DNA of 64,000 nucleotides from Manduca sexta (GCF_014839805.1 NC_051140.1:12173826-12237825), one strand, 5' to 3'; numbered from the stretch's first letter, positions 1 to 11,931 are shown. The notes: a model not told the origin generated them from the letters alone. Numbers and translations are program-made.

Positions 1-18
1 ATATATATATATATATAG
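1..18. repeat. (AT)n microsatellite at window edge
   Basis: An uninterrupted AT dinucleotide run opens the window and probably continues to the left of it. Confidence 0.9.
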
Positions 19-1251
19 TATCGTTACCAATTCGACGTAAACATAATTAAGTAGAATAAAATATTAACGCTTGACCTTCCGTAACTATTGGAAGCATACG
101 ATGACTAGACGAACTGAAGTGTAGACTTTAACCGAATATTGTCAAAAAATTAAGAGTATGCATGGACCATAAATGATCAAGTTGTTATGATGTCATATTT
201 CACGGTAATAGTAAAATTTCCGTTTAATTGTGAGTGATAATAAAGGTTATTACAGGCTTGGTTGGAATTGTTAATACCCGGAACAAATCAGAAACCAGTT
301 GACAAAAATAGCGTACACAATATGTTCATACTAAAATACATATGTGTGAGTATAAAAACATTTCAATTATAATATTTGCCCTATTGTGTTCCGTGTAGTG
401 AAGTAGATTATTGCGGAAGATTTTCCATAATTCGAAAATGTATTATTTAAAATAATCTTCACAATGTCCATTCTGTAAAGTACGCTTATGGTATGCTACG
501 TGGATATCAAAGTCAATATATTTGAACGGGGAATAAATGGAGTCGTTCCCTTTATGCTGGCGGAATAACTTTTCCATAAAACATTTTTACAGGTTTTTTG
601 CGCTGCCATTACATTAGTGCATTGTATTTTAGATGATAAAGTCAAAGACAACACTAAGTAAGTAACTTGATACAGATTTTTGTAATACAGATTACTATTT
701 TGTATTCTTTCTCCTTAGGTAATGTTGGGTTCAGAATTACCTATATATTAGTTTCAAATTTGAATAATAATAAATATTCTAATTCCGTATCTTCTACTTT
801 ATCTTTGCTACGGAACTATCGTCTCTTTTTATTTGAATATGGTGCCATGCATATAAATTAAAAAAAAACGAGGTTTGAACAGTTGGTTAAAGTTTAATAA
901 ATAACGTCAATTCCTACTTGCAAATTTTACACACAGTGATATATTCGCCCTAACGAGCGAACTGACTAACTTAACTAACGTTAAGATCAACTATTCATAG
1001 AAAGATGTTATGTCATCCAGTAGTTATTTGTTTCAATATATCACTGTTAAAATAAGGATAGTAATAAATTATTTTTTCTATAATAAATTAATAGCAATTT
1101 ATAATAATGCAATTCTATGTATCTACTACTAAAAATTTAAAGAAGAAACGACCTTCCACAATATCAATACATGTACTACATTGATCTAAAGCATTATTAA
1201 TAACACATGAATAATTTAAATTAAATACAACTTTTTGTACAGAAACGTGAG
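19..1251. other. AT-rich intergenic DNA
   Basis: No exon-like stretch with plausible splice sites or codon usage is visible. The only listed reading frame here (667-861) is short, AT-rich and looks like chance. Confidence 0.5.
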
Positions 1252-1642
1252 CATGACAACAAACCTCAACAATTATGCATACAAAAAGATGAATCGAAGA
1301 GCAGTGTTGATAATTGACAGTGATAATGCACTGAGAAATCGTGATTCAAAACGGAAGAATGTGGAAAGTCTGCGATACGAGGAGTACGACGAAGACGGCA
1401 AGAAGTTAAATGAATTCATGATGTATAATCTCGAAGATGTGTCCCGTTTTTTTAAAGCGTATCTCGGCACTGAGATATGCCATGTGAAATGCGAAGAGTA
1501 GAAAGAATCAGCCGAGAATCGACGCTACTACATCTGAAGGCAACCCAGATCTGTTCGTTATATCATCCAATGTCGTCTGTAAAAAAAATATCAGTAAATG
1601 AACTGTTAACACGTTTCGATCCTTTTTCTAAAGTTCCAATGG
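1252..1642 (+). CDS. possible plus-strand exons of an unrecognised gene (weak)
   Basis: This is a tentative call. A reading frame from the ATG at 1252 runs to about 1483 with more coding-like composition than its surroundings, including an acidic stretch (EEYDEDGKK). It preserves frame if a 65-nt intron is removed (donor CAT|GTGAAA at 1484, acceptor ACCCAG at 1541-1548), continuing to 1642 where ATGG|GTAAGG is a good donor. Just upstream of 1246 there is an acceptor-like TTTTTGTACAG, so the first piece could be an internal exon. I recognise no domain. No downstream plus-strand exon was found, and the minus-strand gene at 1680-2856 begins 38 bases further on, so this could be a pseudogene piece or a coincidence. 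Confidence 0.25.
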
Positions 1643-1679
1643 GTAAGGTAATATTGTTAATATGAATTTTAATCTGATT

Positions 1680-2856
1680 TTAAGACTCTGTATAAGTGAA
1701 TTTGGTAATAAAACATACTGTTTCATAATCTTCAGTACTGTATGTTTCACTGGTAAATGTTGTAGTTTCAGTAGTTTCCGTGGTATAAATCTCGTCTATT
1801 ATTGTATTACTGTTTGTGTCGTCTGTGGTAGTGAATTTCTTTTCTATTTCGTTATAGTTTTTCTCGGTGAATAGTTTGTCGTCATATTGGTTCTTTATAG
1901 AATGAATGCGATTTATTTCATATTCTTTAGTAATGCTATCATTTGCCAAAATTTCATTCGGGTGATTTGCAGATTCTTCCAAGTGATTCGTACCACGTTG
2001 TCTACCAAACAACCCAGATAAAGAAGGAACTGGAATGGATCTGAAAAAATAGAAATTACAATACAAGTACAGCACTCGAATACAAGTCTTAATATTATTT
2101 CCTATTTGGGGTGTAGATTTTCCATATGCGATAGACGCTGCCTTTTAAAAACAGTATAGCCAGTGTCATTGCTCTAATATTTTATTTGTGCCAGTTAGTT
2201 AGTTTTTGAAGTCTTTGGTTGTGGTGTGAATGATATTTTTAGTTAACATGGTGCATTCACATCATAAGACACATTTTTCAATTGTATTATGAATGAAACA
2301 ACTGCTCCTTTGTCGCTACTACACTGTCAACCATAAAATTACAGGTTAACTGCATTTTTATCTTACAATTTTAATCCATATTAGTATTACAAAGCTGAAG
2401 AGTTTTTTATTTATTTGTTTGAACGCCCTAATGACAGGAACAGCTAAATCTATTTTGAAAGTTATTTCACTAATAGGAAGCTACATTATTCCTGAGTACT
2501 ATCGGACACTTTTCACCCCAGGAAAATATTATCTAGAACAACTTTTTCACGAGGGCAGAGTCGCAGGCAAAAGTTAGTATGAATATAGAGTTAAACATCA
2601 ATAAAACAAAAACTTACGATCGTAATCCCAATCCAACATTGAACGGAGTTTGAATTATAACCTTTGGCGAGTTATTATTTTGCCATAATCCAAGAGATAA
2701 ACAAGATCCTGTGGTAAGCACACTGAGTGTGTATATAATTATACTCTGAAATTAAAAAATGCGGTACTATTAAGATCAATTAAGTAACGTTACATTGAAT
2801 GCTTTTAATGCAATAAAAACTAAAAAGATACTCACCTTTAATAACTGTTGACGCAT
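1680..2856 (-). CDS. small secreted Thr-rich protein, three exons, function unknown
   Basis: Three exons join in frame on the minus strand: 2836-2856, 2618-2745 and 1680-2040, giving about 169 residues. Exon 1 encodes MRQQLLK and ends in a GTGAGT donor. Exon 2 begins after TTTAATTTCAG and supplies a hydrophobic signal peptide (IIIYTLSVLTTGSCLSLG, cleavage near residue 22-25). Exon 3 begins after TTTTTTCAG; the split Ser codon (TC/A) keeps the frame. The mature chain has a short PFNVGLGLRS-like segment, a basic FGRQRG site near residue 60, a charged middle and a C-terminal third rich in Thr/Glu/Tyr (repeated TTET-type runs). No known domain is recognised. The splice and signal-peptide logic makes it a credible gene. 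It may be a cuticle or matrix component, or a secreted precursor; neither is demonstrated. Confidence 0.65.
2375..2577 (+). mobile_element. short degenerate non-autonomous Helitron in intron 2
   Basis: The 5' end TCCATATTAG followed by AAAGCTGAAGAGTTT matches the 5' ends of the Helitrons at 37.2 and 51.9 kb. The 3' end is a decayed GC-rich hairpin (GAGGGCAGAGTCGCAGG) followed by AAAAGTTAG|T. It lies between A and T as Helitrons do. The terminal CTAG has mutated to TTAG, so it is old. Confidence 0.6.
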
Positions 2857-3385
2857 GTTGAAGATGTTCTGATATCAATCTCAAGATATTTTGATGAGAT
2901 GATTAATACTTTAATAGTACAAACAGTTAAGAAGTGATTAATCCAAAAATAAAATTTCTGACCTACGTTCTACTCACTCGTGTCCGAAATAATGAATGAA
3001 TTAAAGTTATTGGCAATGGTAGGTTTCCTGTTTGTTCTTGGAACGCAAATATTTCTTGGGTTTTTGCGCTAAGTACGTACAACACGTAATTGTGTGCTTT
3101 TATACTTGATGAGCGTTTATGATACTGTATTTTACATAACTTGCAAATAATTTCTTCTCGTTATTCTTTAATAAGTATTGGACAAAATTTAAGAACCTTG
3201 TACGTAATTTTCAGTTATTATGTTCCTACCTTATGTTTTTATTTTACGTTTACACTTACATTGTAATTGTGGTTCTTGTGAATTAAGAACGCCTTCACGT
3301 TTTCCAATATAATAATACTATGACTGAATATCATGCCTCTTATTCCATATAAGGCGTTATTATTTTTTTTGAACATTATAAATTA
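2857..3385. other. upstream flank of the secreted-protein gene
   Basis: AT-rich DNA upstream of the 1680-2856 gene. Apart from the TATA-like motif at 3097-3103 I see no gene or clear repeat. Confidence 0.5.
3097..3103 (-). promoter_or_regulatory. TATA-like box (TATAAAA), possible promoter of the 1680-2856 gene
   Basis: A perfect TATAAAA on the minus strand lies about 240 nt upstream of the proposed start codon. That is far for a simple promoter, so it would need a long leader or an untranslated first exon. Confidence 0.3.
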
Positions 3386-3425
3386 CTAGGTGGTGCTCGC
3401 GGCTCCGCCCGCGTTAAAGATCTAT
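3386..3425 (-). mobile_element. Helitron 3' end (minus orientation)
   Basis: Read on the minus strand, a CGCGG/CCGCG hairpin (CGCGGGCGGAGCCGCG) is followed by AGCACCAC and CTAG|T, the standard Helitron 3' terminus. The matching 5' end was not found, so the inner boundary is open. Confidence 0.6.
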
Positions 3426-3682
3426 GCTGGAGGAAAAGCTCTATTCTATATGAAACCTTCGGTGCACAAGTTTACCTCCCAATTGTCTTTTCATCTATTT
3501 CGATTACAACGGTAATAAGAAAATATTCCTACTTATAGAAGGCGTGGTGTGTTTACTATAAATACATTATTAAATGGGTATAACAATAAAATTTCCTATC
3601 TCTGTGTTCCCCTTCAACGACTTCTAAATGTGTCTAATAAATACGAAATAATATACATGGTGCGTATAATTTATACAAAAGT

Positions 3683-4549
3683 TTAATTTCTGTAATAATA
3701 TTTACGAGTAGACGCGCACGATGAGGCGCGACTGCACACGATACGTAAGGGTCTCTCTCGGGGCCTGTATCTCGGTCTGAGTCGAATTTCTCGAGCACTA
3801 ACAGGCCGCGTGAGTCGCGCCATGTCATTCAGCCTGTAGCGTCCGCGCTCCATCTGCAGTAAGCCGAGCCTTACGCCGCGCTTCAATGCCCTAGTGGAAT
3901 AACCATAAGGATATTTTTATATTATTGCTATAACATTGACAAAAATAATTCTTATAGAATATTATGTATAGTAGATAGATAGATATTTGGTACGTAGAGC
4001 TAACCAGTGACACTTTCTTTCGAGTACTATTATTCCACTTTAATATGTTGGCGGTATATTTTTTTTTTGAGCGTGTTCTAGAAGGGATTTGTCTCGCATT
4101 TTACAACCAGTCTTCTGTTTGACGTCAATAAATTCCGTGTAAACCGTATCAGGTAAACCCACACAAAGTTTTGCCCCGCTTACAATTTGTGCTTCCGCTC
4201 TACTGTCGTACACTAGCCCTATATCAGAAGTCACCAGCAAACTAATATGCATTATGGAAAAGCCGTACAATATCTAATTAATAACAAAATTCTTTTTAAT
4301 TGTAAATGGGTAACGTTTTTACGAATTCTAGGTAGTTGCCCAGAACTGGTTTGATATATCTACTTACATAACATTCTTATTTGTCACATACCTGGACACT
4401 TTACGGCTTATTTTGGGGTCACAGATACTATATTCCATTTTAATAAATTTAATTATTGTACGTGCCGACCAGCCCGTGTTTTTCATTAATTTTTTGATAG
4501 CAGATACCACGACTTCTCCAGTGTTGAACGAAACTGCCGGCTTAGGCAT
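3683..4549 (-). CDS. histone-H1-like (DUF4777-like) winged-helix basic protein, two exons
   Basis: Two exons, 4392-4549 and 3683-3890, join through a split Arg codon (AG/G) with donor CCAG|GTATGT and acceptor CCACTAG, giving about 121 residues. Residues 1-75 have the layout of insect DUF4777/linker-histone-like proteins: an MPKPAVSFNT start, helices around VVSAIKKLMKNTGWSARTI and IIKFIKMEY, then the recognition segment ALKRGVRLGLLQMERGRYRL, which spans the junction and would form the wing. The C-terminus is Arg-rich (RPVSAREIRLRPRYRPRERP), fitting a DNA-binding, possibly testis-biased chromosomal protein. The ~500-bp intron holds an unrelated open frame (4040-4270) that I leave out. Family assignment is from remembered sequence character, not from a search. 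Confidence 0.65.
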
Positions 4550-4867
4550 AGTTTATTTAATTACGTATTTTTAAATCTTGCTTAAAAACTGATGTTTAAC
4601 GGAACTGGTAAATAATTGTTTCATTAGCTTTTCAAATCTAATGGACTAAGTCACATAAATTTTTCGGTTTTTGGATTGTAACGCATTATTTTCGAGATTT
4701 ATTTAACAGTAAAAATACAAATGTTTCTCTTTAAATTATTATTTGAGTAATGCTTGTCGAACCTGCAGTCAAAGTCTTCTTATTTTCTGTCACTTAGAAA
4801 AAAGGCGTGATTAATTTATCTATGTCATAATTAAATAGAATCATGTTAAATTTTTTTTAATATAAAA
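4550..4867. other. intergenic DNA, nothing recognised
   Basis: AT-rich flank upstream of the H1-like gene; no TATA box or other feature is clear enough to call. Confidence 0.5.
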
Positions 4868-5365
4868 CTAGCTTATGCTCGCGGCTTTGCCCGCGTGATG
4901 GAGTTTTCCGGGATCAAAGTCCCGATATATACATATTCTCCCGGGATAGAAAGTAGTCTGTAGGTTATAGGCTACTTTCTATACCGGGAAAATAAATAGG
5001 GTATTAAACTATTTCCATACTAAATTTGATAAAAATTTGTTCAGTACATTTTGAGGAAATCGATCACGTACAGACAGACAGAATTTTAGATATTTTATTT
5101 TTTAAGATACACTAATATAACAACTGCATGTCACTCTGTCAGAGTTTTGTCAATATATTAAAGACGTCTCACATGTTTTTGTCTCAAACGCAGACTCATT
5201 TTTTGTCTTTTTTAAAAAGTCGCTATTATTTTTTTAATATTTTTTACATATAAGCCTTCTCCTGACAGTGACAAACACATAAAAGAAAGATTTATCCAAT
5301 TTAGTGCAGTCGTTTGGAAGTTATGCGCGTACAAACATTTTGGTGATTTATTTTATTTATGTAGA
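4868..5365 (-). mobile_element. non-autonomous Helitron (~498 bp, minus)
   Basis: On the minus strand it starts TCTACATAAATA after an A and ends in a CGCGG-loop-CCGCG hairpin, AGCATAAG and CTAG before a T. No coding capacity. An internal short inverted repeat (GTAGTCTGTAGG...ATAGGCTACTTTC) lies near 4950-4982. Confidence 0.65.
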
Positions 5366-5650
5366 TAAACTTCGATTCTAGTTATTCTTTTCGATTTTTT
5401 TTAAGTGCCTTAAAATACTGCGCTGCTATGAATGTTAATTATTTCATGTGGCCAGTTTGTGTCCGCAATATTTAATTATTAAAAAAGTGTAAAATTATTT
5501 TATATTTTGATTAAGTTTGTAAAGCTAGGTTAAGCACTTATAAACAAGTTAGTATAAAAAGCGCCTATTGCTTATTTTACTTCTGAGCGTCTAATGCACA
5601 TCGGAAAAATATTGCGAATAAATTGTGTTAAGGGGTTATTTGTAATGGCT

Positions 5651-5829
5651 GCCATACATGCTACGGTCTATCGGAAAGGTATACCGAAATGTGTGTGGGA
5701 ATAGACCTGTGCAGATTTTTGAGCCTGAGCAGGCGACCGGCGCATTGTCGAAAATCAATTCTTTAAATTGATATCTGCGCAGGCATACCTGCACAGATGA
5801 CCTCTCCGGTAGACCGTAGCGTGTATGGC
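5651..5829. mobile_element. MITE with 30-bp terminal inverted repeats
   Basis: The left arm 5651-5680 (GCCATACATGCTACGGTC...) and right arm 5800-5829 are inverted copies matching at 27 of 30 positions; the differences are all transitions, as CpG decay would give. The inside is 119 bp, with further palindromic motifs (CTGTGCAG, CTGCGCAGG). No clear target duplication could be assigned, so the superfamily is undetermined. Confidence 0.75.
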
Positions 5830-7149
5830 TTACATAAGAACTATTTCTTATTTTTAAAATATGCAATGCGTCGTAACCCTGCCAATGTTAGTAGAGTGAT
5901 TTGTTTTAATATGTCGATAATTTACTAAGGGCTTGTTACACAAGTTACAAGTAAGTTATATTAGACAGTTATCGTATTATACAGTATAGTGTCGATATTC
6001 CTCATTTTATTATCATTAATTTGGGAGAATAGGTTAGGGTCTGACTTAGTATTTGGTTTTACTTTTATGTGACGAGTGGCATTTACTAGGAAGGTGTGAA
6101 ACAGGTTCTTATTCTATAATTTGTATTAATTTATAGTAAGCGTTGTGGATACTTTACGATGTTCGAAGGTCAGCAATGCAGGCTTCATACTGATATTTCC
6201 TAAAATTTAATTCACAGGCTAGTGTATATAGTCATATAAAATGTAAAGGCGTTTTAAGAAAAACTCATATTCTAAATGTAGTTAGTACTCCATGTTACAC
6301 CCTAATTCGGGCGAAGGACGCATGGTCATATCATAGGGTCTTACATCTTTTTAATATGATAAGAGAGCAAGTCGCAAGCCTAATGGGAAGCCTGAAAGTC
6401 GGCCCCTATTGACAGGACGGCACGTCAAAGTACTCTTCGGCATACCTACATTATATAAGCAGATATAAATAATAGTTTCTATTTATTGCTATTCCTTCTT
6501 ATCCAAACCATCCTCGCGTAGTCTTTTTTTCTAGCTACAACTTATTACAAATACTTAAACAATATCATGTTTTTTAACATTAGGCTATTTTATTACTATT
6601 AAGCTAGTAATCGCATAAAATCGCCAAGTGGGAGACGGGTCTTAAAGGCCTTAGTTATAAAAATGTTGTAAAAGGTTATTAAAGCAATATAATATTATGG
6701 CAAGTATTTATATTAAACTCGTATTTAAATTATAACTAAACAATTGGACTAATAAACTAATTACTGGCTTCTTCAGTTTTAACAGCAGCTTTCAATACAT
6801 TTTCGAATTTATCGTTTCGTCATTAATGGTTAATTTCATTAAACAATCCTCATCATTAGATAAAAGATAATTGTAATAAGTCATCTGTAATTAAGACCAA
6901 CAAACTACATATATTATGAATTGTTCATTTCTGCCTACTGAATGTGATTAGGATTATATTAAAATTGGTCGTCATTCTATATTAATGACAGTGACGAGAC
7001 ATAACGATAGTCAAATAATCCGGATTCCTGAATAGACAGTTAGATTTTTTATACAAATTAATGACGGAACGAACAAGTCGTACAGCTGATGGTAAGCGAC
7101 TCTTCTGACATTGCACTGCGTCTGTCACTCTGAGACATTAGGATTTATT
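5830..7149. other. intergenic DNA with decayed repeat fragments
   Basis: No gene is seen. 6300-6450 looks like a decayed copy of a lepidopteran interspersed repeat (GCAAGTCGCAAGCC / AATGGGAAGCC / ACAGGACGGCACG motifs). 7074-7110 carries CAGCTGATGGTAAGCGA, the start of another common repeat, lying in the 3' flank of the next gene. Confidence 0.45.
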
Positions 7150-8490
7150 TTAACCGAGGAGAGACGCAACGATCCCTGGTGGGATGCTTCCGCCGGGTCC
7201 TTGCTCGATGGTCGGCTGGAATCCTTTGTCATCAGCTACGTAGGTGACAGTATACGTCACTCCGTCAGGGCCGACCCAAGAGTAGGAACCTTTCACAACA
7301 ATGGACTCGTCATCTGTGCCTGCATTTATGACGTCACCCTGTTCTTCGCGCTTATTGCCGTCGCTTTGCTCGAAACTGAAAAGGAGTATTGTTGATTATA
7401 TTAATAAAATTTATGGAATGTGATACCTCATTACTTAGAGGCCGAAATAGACCAAATGAAACAGAAGAGCATTGATTTGTTCATACGATAGACCAGATTG
7501 AATAAAATTATTGTATGTGTTTCTATATGTATGTGAAAATATAGATTGTATATACTCGAATTTGTGACCAGTATGTAATAGGTTCGCCTCCTCTCACACC
7601 AGACTCAAAGTACTACTAGGTTGGGTTTTTTTTTATTTATATCTAACTACCCCTTCGCGAATATGAACGCGAGTATTTTGTTTATGAGTACGTGTTCCCA
7701 AATCATCATTGTTTTGTAAGCTCTTCAAGGTTACAGTCTATGCGTTGTAAAATTTAATTAGTTCCAAATTAACATTCATTTTGAATTTTTGGCTACAATA
7801 TACGGATAGGAATGTGGTAGGAATGGTGATGATTTTATACGTTTCTGAAGAAAATGTGGAATATTAAAGTGTTAAAATTGTTTCAAAGTGAAAAAAAAAG
7901 CAAATGAATGTCACGCGTTTATCCTCGAAGCGGTTGACAACGGCGCAACCAGGGCACTCACGTTATACTTTGAGTTCCCTCCCATGATGTGATATACTAA
8001 ACGAGCCTATTACTTTATCAGGCACAAATTCTAGAGCCAGACTTCTCAAAATATATTGATAAAAATAACCTAATATTACTTTGACCGAGCGAGATCCAAA
8101 CCCGGGATCGCGGAGTGCTATTGTACCGCACACGCATGGGGAACCGGGCTGGGTTCGCTTCTACTGACTCCTGTGATAGAGTGACCATGTGATTGTGGCT
8201 ATAAAATATATGCGGTAGCTGCAAAAGGCGATAAGTGTTGCTTTTGCAGTTCAAATATCAAAGTTTTAACTTACGCGAATCTGTAAGAGCCGATTCCGTC
8301 GTTGTCGTTGTCATATCTTAAAATTTGCACATCCTCGTTTTTGGCTCCTTGCGGTGCAGTCCACGCGGCCGCGACCAACCCAAGGATCACAAACTGAAAT
8401 CCATAAAAACGATTACACGCATACCGCAGATGATTTCATCACCACACTTTAAATTCACTTGTAATTTTTAATACTGACCAATTTAAACAT
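7150..8490 (-). CDS. RR-1 cuticular protein 1 (CPR family)
   Basis: Three exons: 8479-8490 (MFKL, donor GTCAGT), 8275-8393 and 7150-7375, giving 118 residues. Residues 1-17 form a signal peptide (FVILGLVAAAWTA, cleavage before APQG or PQG). Residues ~41-98 are the extended Rebers-Riddiford RR-1 chitin-binding domain: SYRFAFEQSDG, then GSYSWVGPDG, TYTVTYVADDKGFQP. The tail is Gly/Pro-rich and ends in VASLLG. RR-1 proteins bind chitin in soft, flexible cuticle. The exon layout, with a tiny first coding exon, is shared by its neighbours. Intron 2 (7376-8274) carries a decayed SINE. Product class is secure; the exact orthologue is not. Confidence 0.93.
7915..8175 (-). repeat. decayed tRNA-derived SINE in intron 2 of CPR gene 1
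   Basis: It resembles the SINE copies at 28.8, 35.2 and 49.65 kb: a GTTTATCCTCGAAG motif at one end and, read on the minus strand, a box-B-like GATCCCGGGTTTGGATC segment at the other. Both ends are decayed. Confidence 0.55.
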
Positions 8491-11359
8491 TGCGTACTGT
8501 TGAACTGATCACGCTAACTTCAAATGTGTTTGTTTGAGTTAACTAAACCCTTGTTATATAGTTTTCTCAATATTTGTATTGCGACATACATCTATTAAAA
8601 GATGTACATAAACCGATACTATATTTTTTCGTATGCGGTCACACATAATTATGAAGGTAAACCGCGAAATATTTGAGGACATCTTTGACCTTTAGAAATT
8701 TTAATTTAATTACATGCGTACCGCTTTTGTTCAGCATAGCTCATTTGCTTGATTGACGGCAATCAAGTAAGGTTTTGTTTTATGTTGAAATAAACTATAT
8801 ATTGTATACATATTAAACAGGATTAGTTACATGATATGTTATCTTACTTACATTATAAATGCAAAAGTTTGTGAAAATGTTTCTTTGCTATAATTAAACG
8901 CAGAATAATCTGAACGGATTTCGATGAAATTTAGCACACAGATGGACCATGACATTTTTTATGCCGATAATTCACTTTTATGGGAAATAATAGAGTTTTT
9001 CATCTGGTTTTTTAAATAATAGTGCCGTCGTTTACGGTATATTGTAGCGGGAAAGGCATTGTATGCGGCGACGCTGCGTGTTTCATCCAGTGTGATATAT
9101 TGTAGACAAACTCTCCATACATTTTAGTTTAAACTTGTGATTTTAGACTGTTCTATATTTATATATATCGCATAAATAAGTAAATTATGTCTAGCTATGC
9201 ATGTATATTTACTATTTAGATACATATTTTGATTCTCATTTTGTTTCCTGTCTTGATATTTATATTGTACGTTGATTATTTGGGTATATCCGGAAAGTAT
9301 TACTTATTAGAACTTAACTTAACTTATTATTAGAAATTACTAGAATGTTCACTGAGTATCGTAGACATGGTAAAGAATCTATCAAAGTGGCTCATTCTGA
9401 GTATTTCTATCAAATATTGCTGACATCATTCTAACAAGCGTCGTGTGATGCAAGGTCTTTCAATGTTCGCCATTATGTTTGTACTTGGTCCAATTTAAAA
9501 TATATTCAGCCCTCTTTTACTAGAAATAGGACCAAATAATCCCATTCATTAATTACCTTAGCACGGGGTGGTGCCTTGACAAGAGCTGTTAACTTCCCAC
9601 TTACATCTTCAGTCGATGGTATCTTTGGACTGCATCATTATATTACAGGCATTTGCAATTCATATTGATGAAATCTGTTCTTTGTTTTTGTTTGTTTCAA
9701 AAGTTCTTTGTGTAGTATTTCCTAATACGTCATTAGATACCCATGTTTCATAAAACGAGGATATTATGATACGGCGAATTCCAAAGTCCGCCCACAATAT
9801 CATTACGTGTGAAAACATTAACGAAAAAGCTAATGAGTTTATATTATATAAAATATGTTTTTCAACAAAAAATAACACTGAATTCAAAATCACTATACAT
9901 TTAAAAACTATTTTTATTTTACTTATTAGGAAATTTAAATAATAATCTTAATGTTTATGTACCAAGGAATAAACCTTTGGAGTCGGTGCCTGATTTTTCA
10001 TGCAAATTTGGTACACGAACTATCTTCCTTTTGTTAGGTACCTATTAAAATTTAATGTGTGTACTATAAGTTTATGTTTTATATAATTGCGTAGGCGGCT
10101 CGTGCATCCACGATTACGAAGGATGAGACTAGGGATGAACAAAAACCTTTTGATACTGAAATATAATTGACTTAATACAAATTGCGATAGTAATGATGTT
10201 TGATTGTTAAAGTATACGACGTAACCATTGAACGAATTTGAATTTTGGCGTACCATGACCTGGATTAACATATTTGTTTAGGCTCCTTTTTATTATAAAA
10301 AAGCAAGACCTAATATCACTTTAAAGTTTAGTTGAAAATATATAGGTAAGCATAATATTTATTATTATTTTGTACAATGTTATTTTTCGCCTCACCTATT
10401 ATAAAGATCAAAAGAAATTATAATTTGCGTTCGAGATAGCAAGAAGAAAAATATTTAAATCTATCGGAGTCTAAGGTTAGGTACAAATGTTATTATTCAA
10501 ACATAAAGAAACTATATTTGAATTCTCTGCTGCTAGTTTTAAAATGCGTGAATTCGATTAGCAAAACATGAACTAAATTTTAAAATGTTTGATAAATCTA
10601 TACATAAAATAAAATAATAAATTTTCCGTGACTCTACATTAAATACTAAATAAACTGAAAAACGCGAGGGGAACCTAACTATATAAAAAATAACTATTGA
10701 AACATTAATCTGCCTTTATTTTCTCAAATATTCGTTAGCGTATCACGTCGAAACTAAGTAATTCGAACTAACATCTAATAAGTCAAAAATGCTTTGTTTT
10801 GTGCAACATACAGGATAAGTTAGGGACAGATGGACACACAGGGGACGTGGGCCTGACGCAGTGCGCGTGTTTGTTATACGGGGACTTGTATCAGAAAGGG
10901 TATACTAGGTAGGTAACTAAGTCCACGCAAACGAAGTAGTGGCTAAAGGTAGTTGAGTAATATTTTTCACTGCTTAAACTTATTATTTTTAATTTATACT
11001 CATTTACACTATCAATGTACGGGTTTAGGGATTTGATTTACTTATTTATTATGTGATACATGAGTACGAAATATTTTGATGATTGTGGATGAAAAAAATT
11101 GTTTCATTTTCTTGTATGTAGATGAAATATGGTATACTTTACACTCTGTATTTACCTATACTGTAAGTTGTATCGTATTAAGAAATTGTTATCTTTTTAT
11201 GTACTTATAAATGATTGAATAAAAAGCGAATTATTTTAAATAATTATTTTAATTAATACTTAACGTCCACGCCATACATAAATATTATATACAGCTTATT
11301 ACATTTCACTATTTACAGGAATCGATATAATTTGCCCTAAGGAACATGGTACTGGATGA
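8491..11359. other. intergenic DNA between CPR genes 1 and 2
   Basis: No gene is called. 8860-9060 holds a common interspersed-repeat body (TGAACGGATTTCGATGAAATTTAGC). 9545-9640, read on the minus strand, is open for about 40 codons (...KLTALVKAPPRAKVINEW...) and may be a transposon protein scrap. 9975-9995 (TTTGGAGTCGGTGCCTGA) is a relic of the terminal module found at 45.9 and 60.7 kb. Confidence 0.4.
8554..8560 (-). promoter_or_regulatory. TATA box of CPR gene 1
   Basis: TATATAA on the minus strand, 64-70 nt upstream of the start codon. This spacing is like that of the TATA motifs of the three duplicated CPR genes. Confidence 0.55.
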
Positions 11360-11846
11360 TCATCCAAGGAGTGAAGCCACAACTCCGGGCGGGATGGCTC
11401 CTCCGACTCCTTGTTGGATTTGTGGCTGGAAACCATTTTCATCAGCAATGTAGGTGATTGTATATGTGACGCCATCAGGACCGACCCAAGAGTACTGCCC
11501 TTGCACGGTCATGGCTTCGTTCTCCGTTCCCTGATTTTTCAATTGCCCTTGTTCTTCATGTTTGCTGCCGTTGGACAGTTCCCAGCTGAAAGATAATGCT
11601 TAGTTGTTACAAGTTCATTGCATTTAATACAAAGTCTTGCAGGTGCATAATGCTTACGCAAAGTTATAAGATTCAGGTCCAACGTTGTCAGTTTCGTAGC
11701 GGAGAACTTGTACATCTTGAAGGTTTTGGGGAGCAGCCGACGCGGCGGCGACCAGAGCTAGTACCACGATCTGAAACAATCCTCCACTGTTATGCACGTT
11801 CATTGTTAGCATTACCATTCGAATTGTTGGTACTGACCACTTTCAT
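11360..11846 (-). CDS. RR-1 cuticular protein 2 (CPR family)
   Basis: Exons 11838-11846 (MKV, donor GTCAGT), 11658-11770 and 11360-11585 give 115 residues. The signal peptide is residues 1-15 (IVVLALVAAASA), followed by APQNLQDVQVLRYE. The RR-1 chitin-binding domain runs from about SYNFAWELSNG (37-47) through GQYSWVGPDG to TYTITYIADENGFQP (about residue 95). The C-terminus GVVASLLG matches CPR gene 1, so the two are close paralogues; the last exons are both 226 nt. The introns are short (72 and 67 nt), in contrast to the repeat-laden introns of the later genes. Secreted to chitinous cuticle by family. Confidence 0.94.
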
Positions 11847-11931
11847 TTTTTATTGTTTACAACAACCGTCTTGTTCAAAGATCGCTTGGTTTGTGGGATG
11901 ATTACGTATCCATACGTTTCTCTTATATACG

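Noticed and set aside
4040..4270. 76-codon minus-strand frame inside the H1-like gene's intron
   Set aside because: The two flanking exons join perfectly without it, and including it would terminate the protein.
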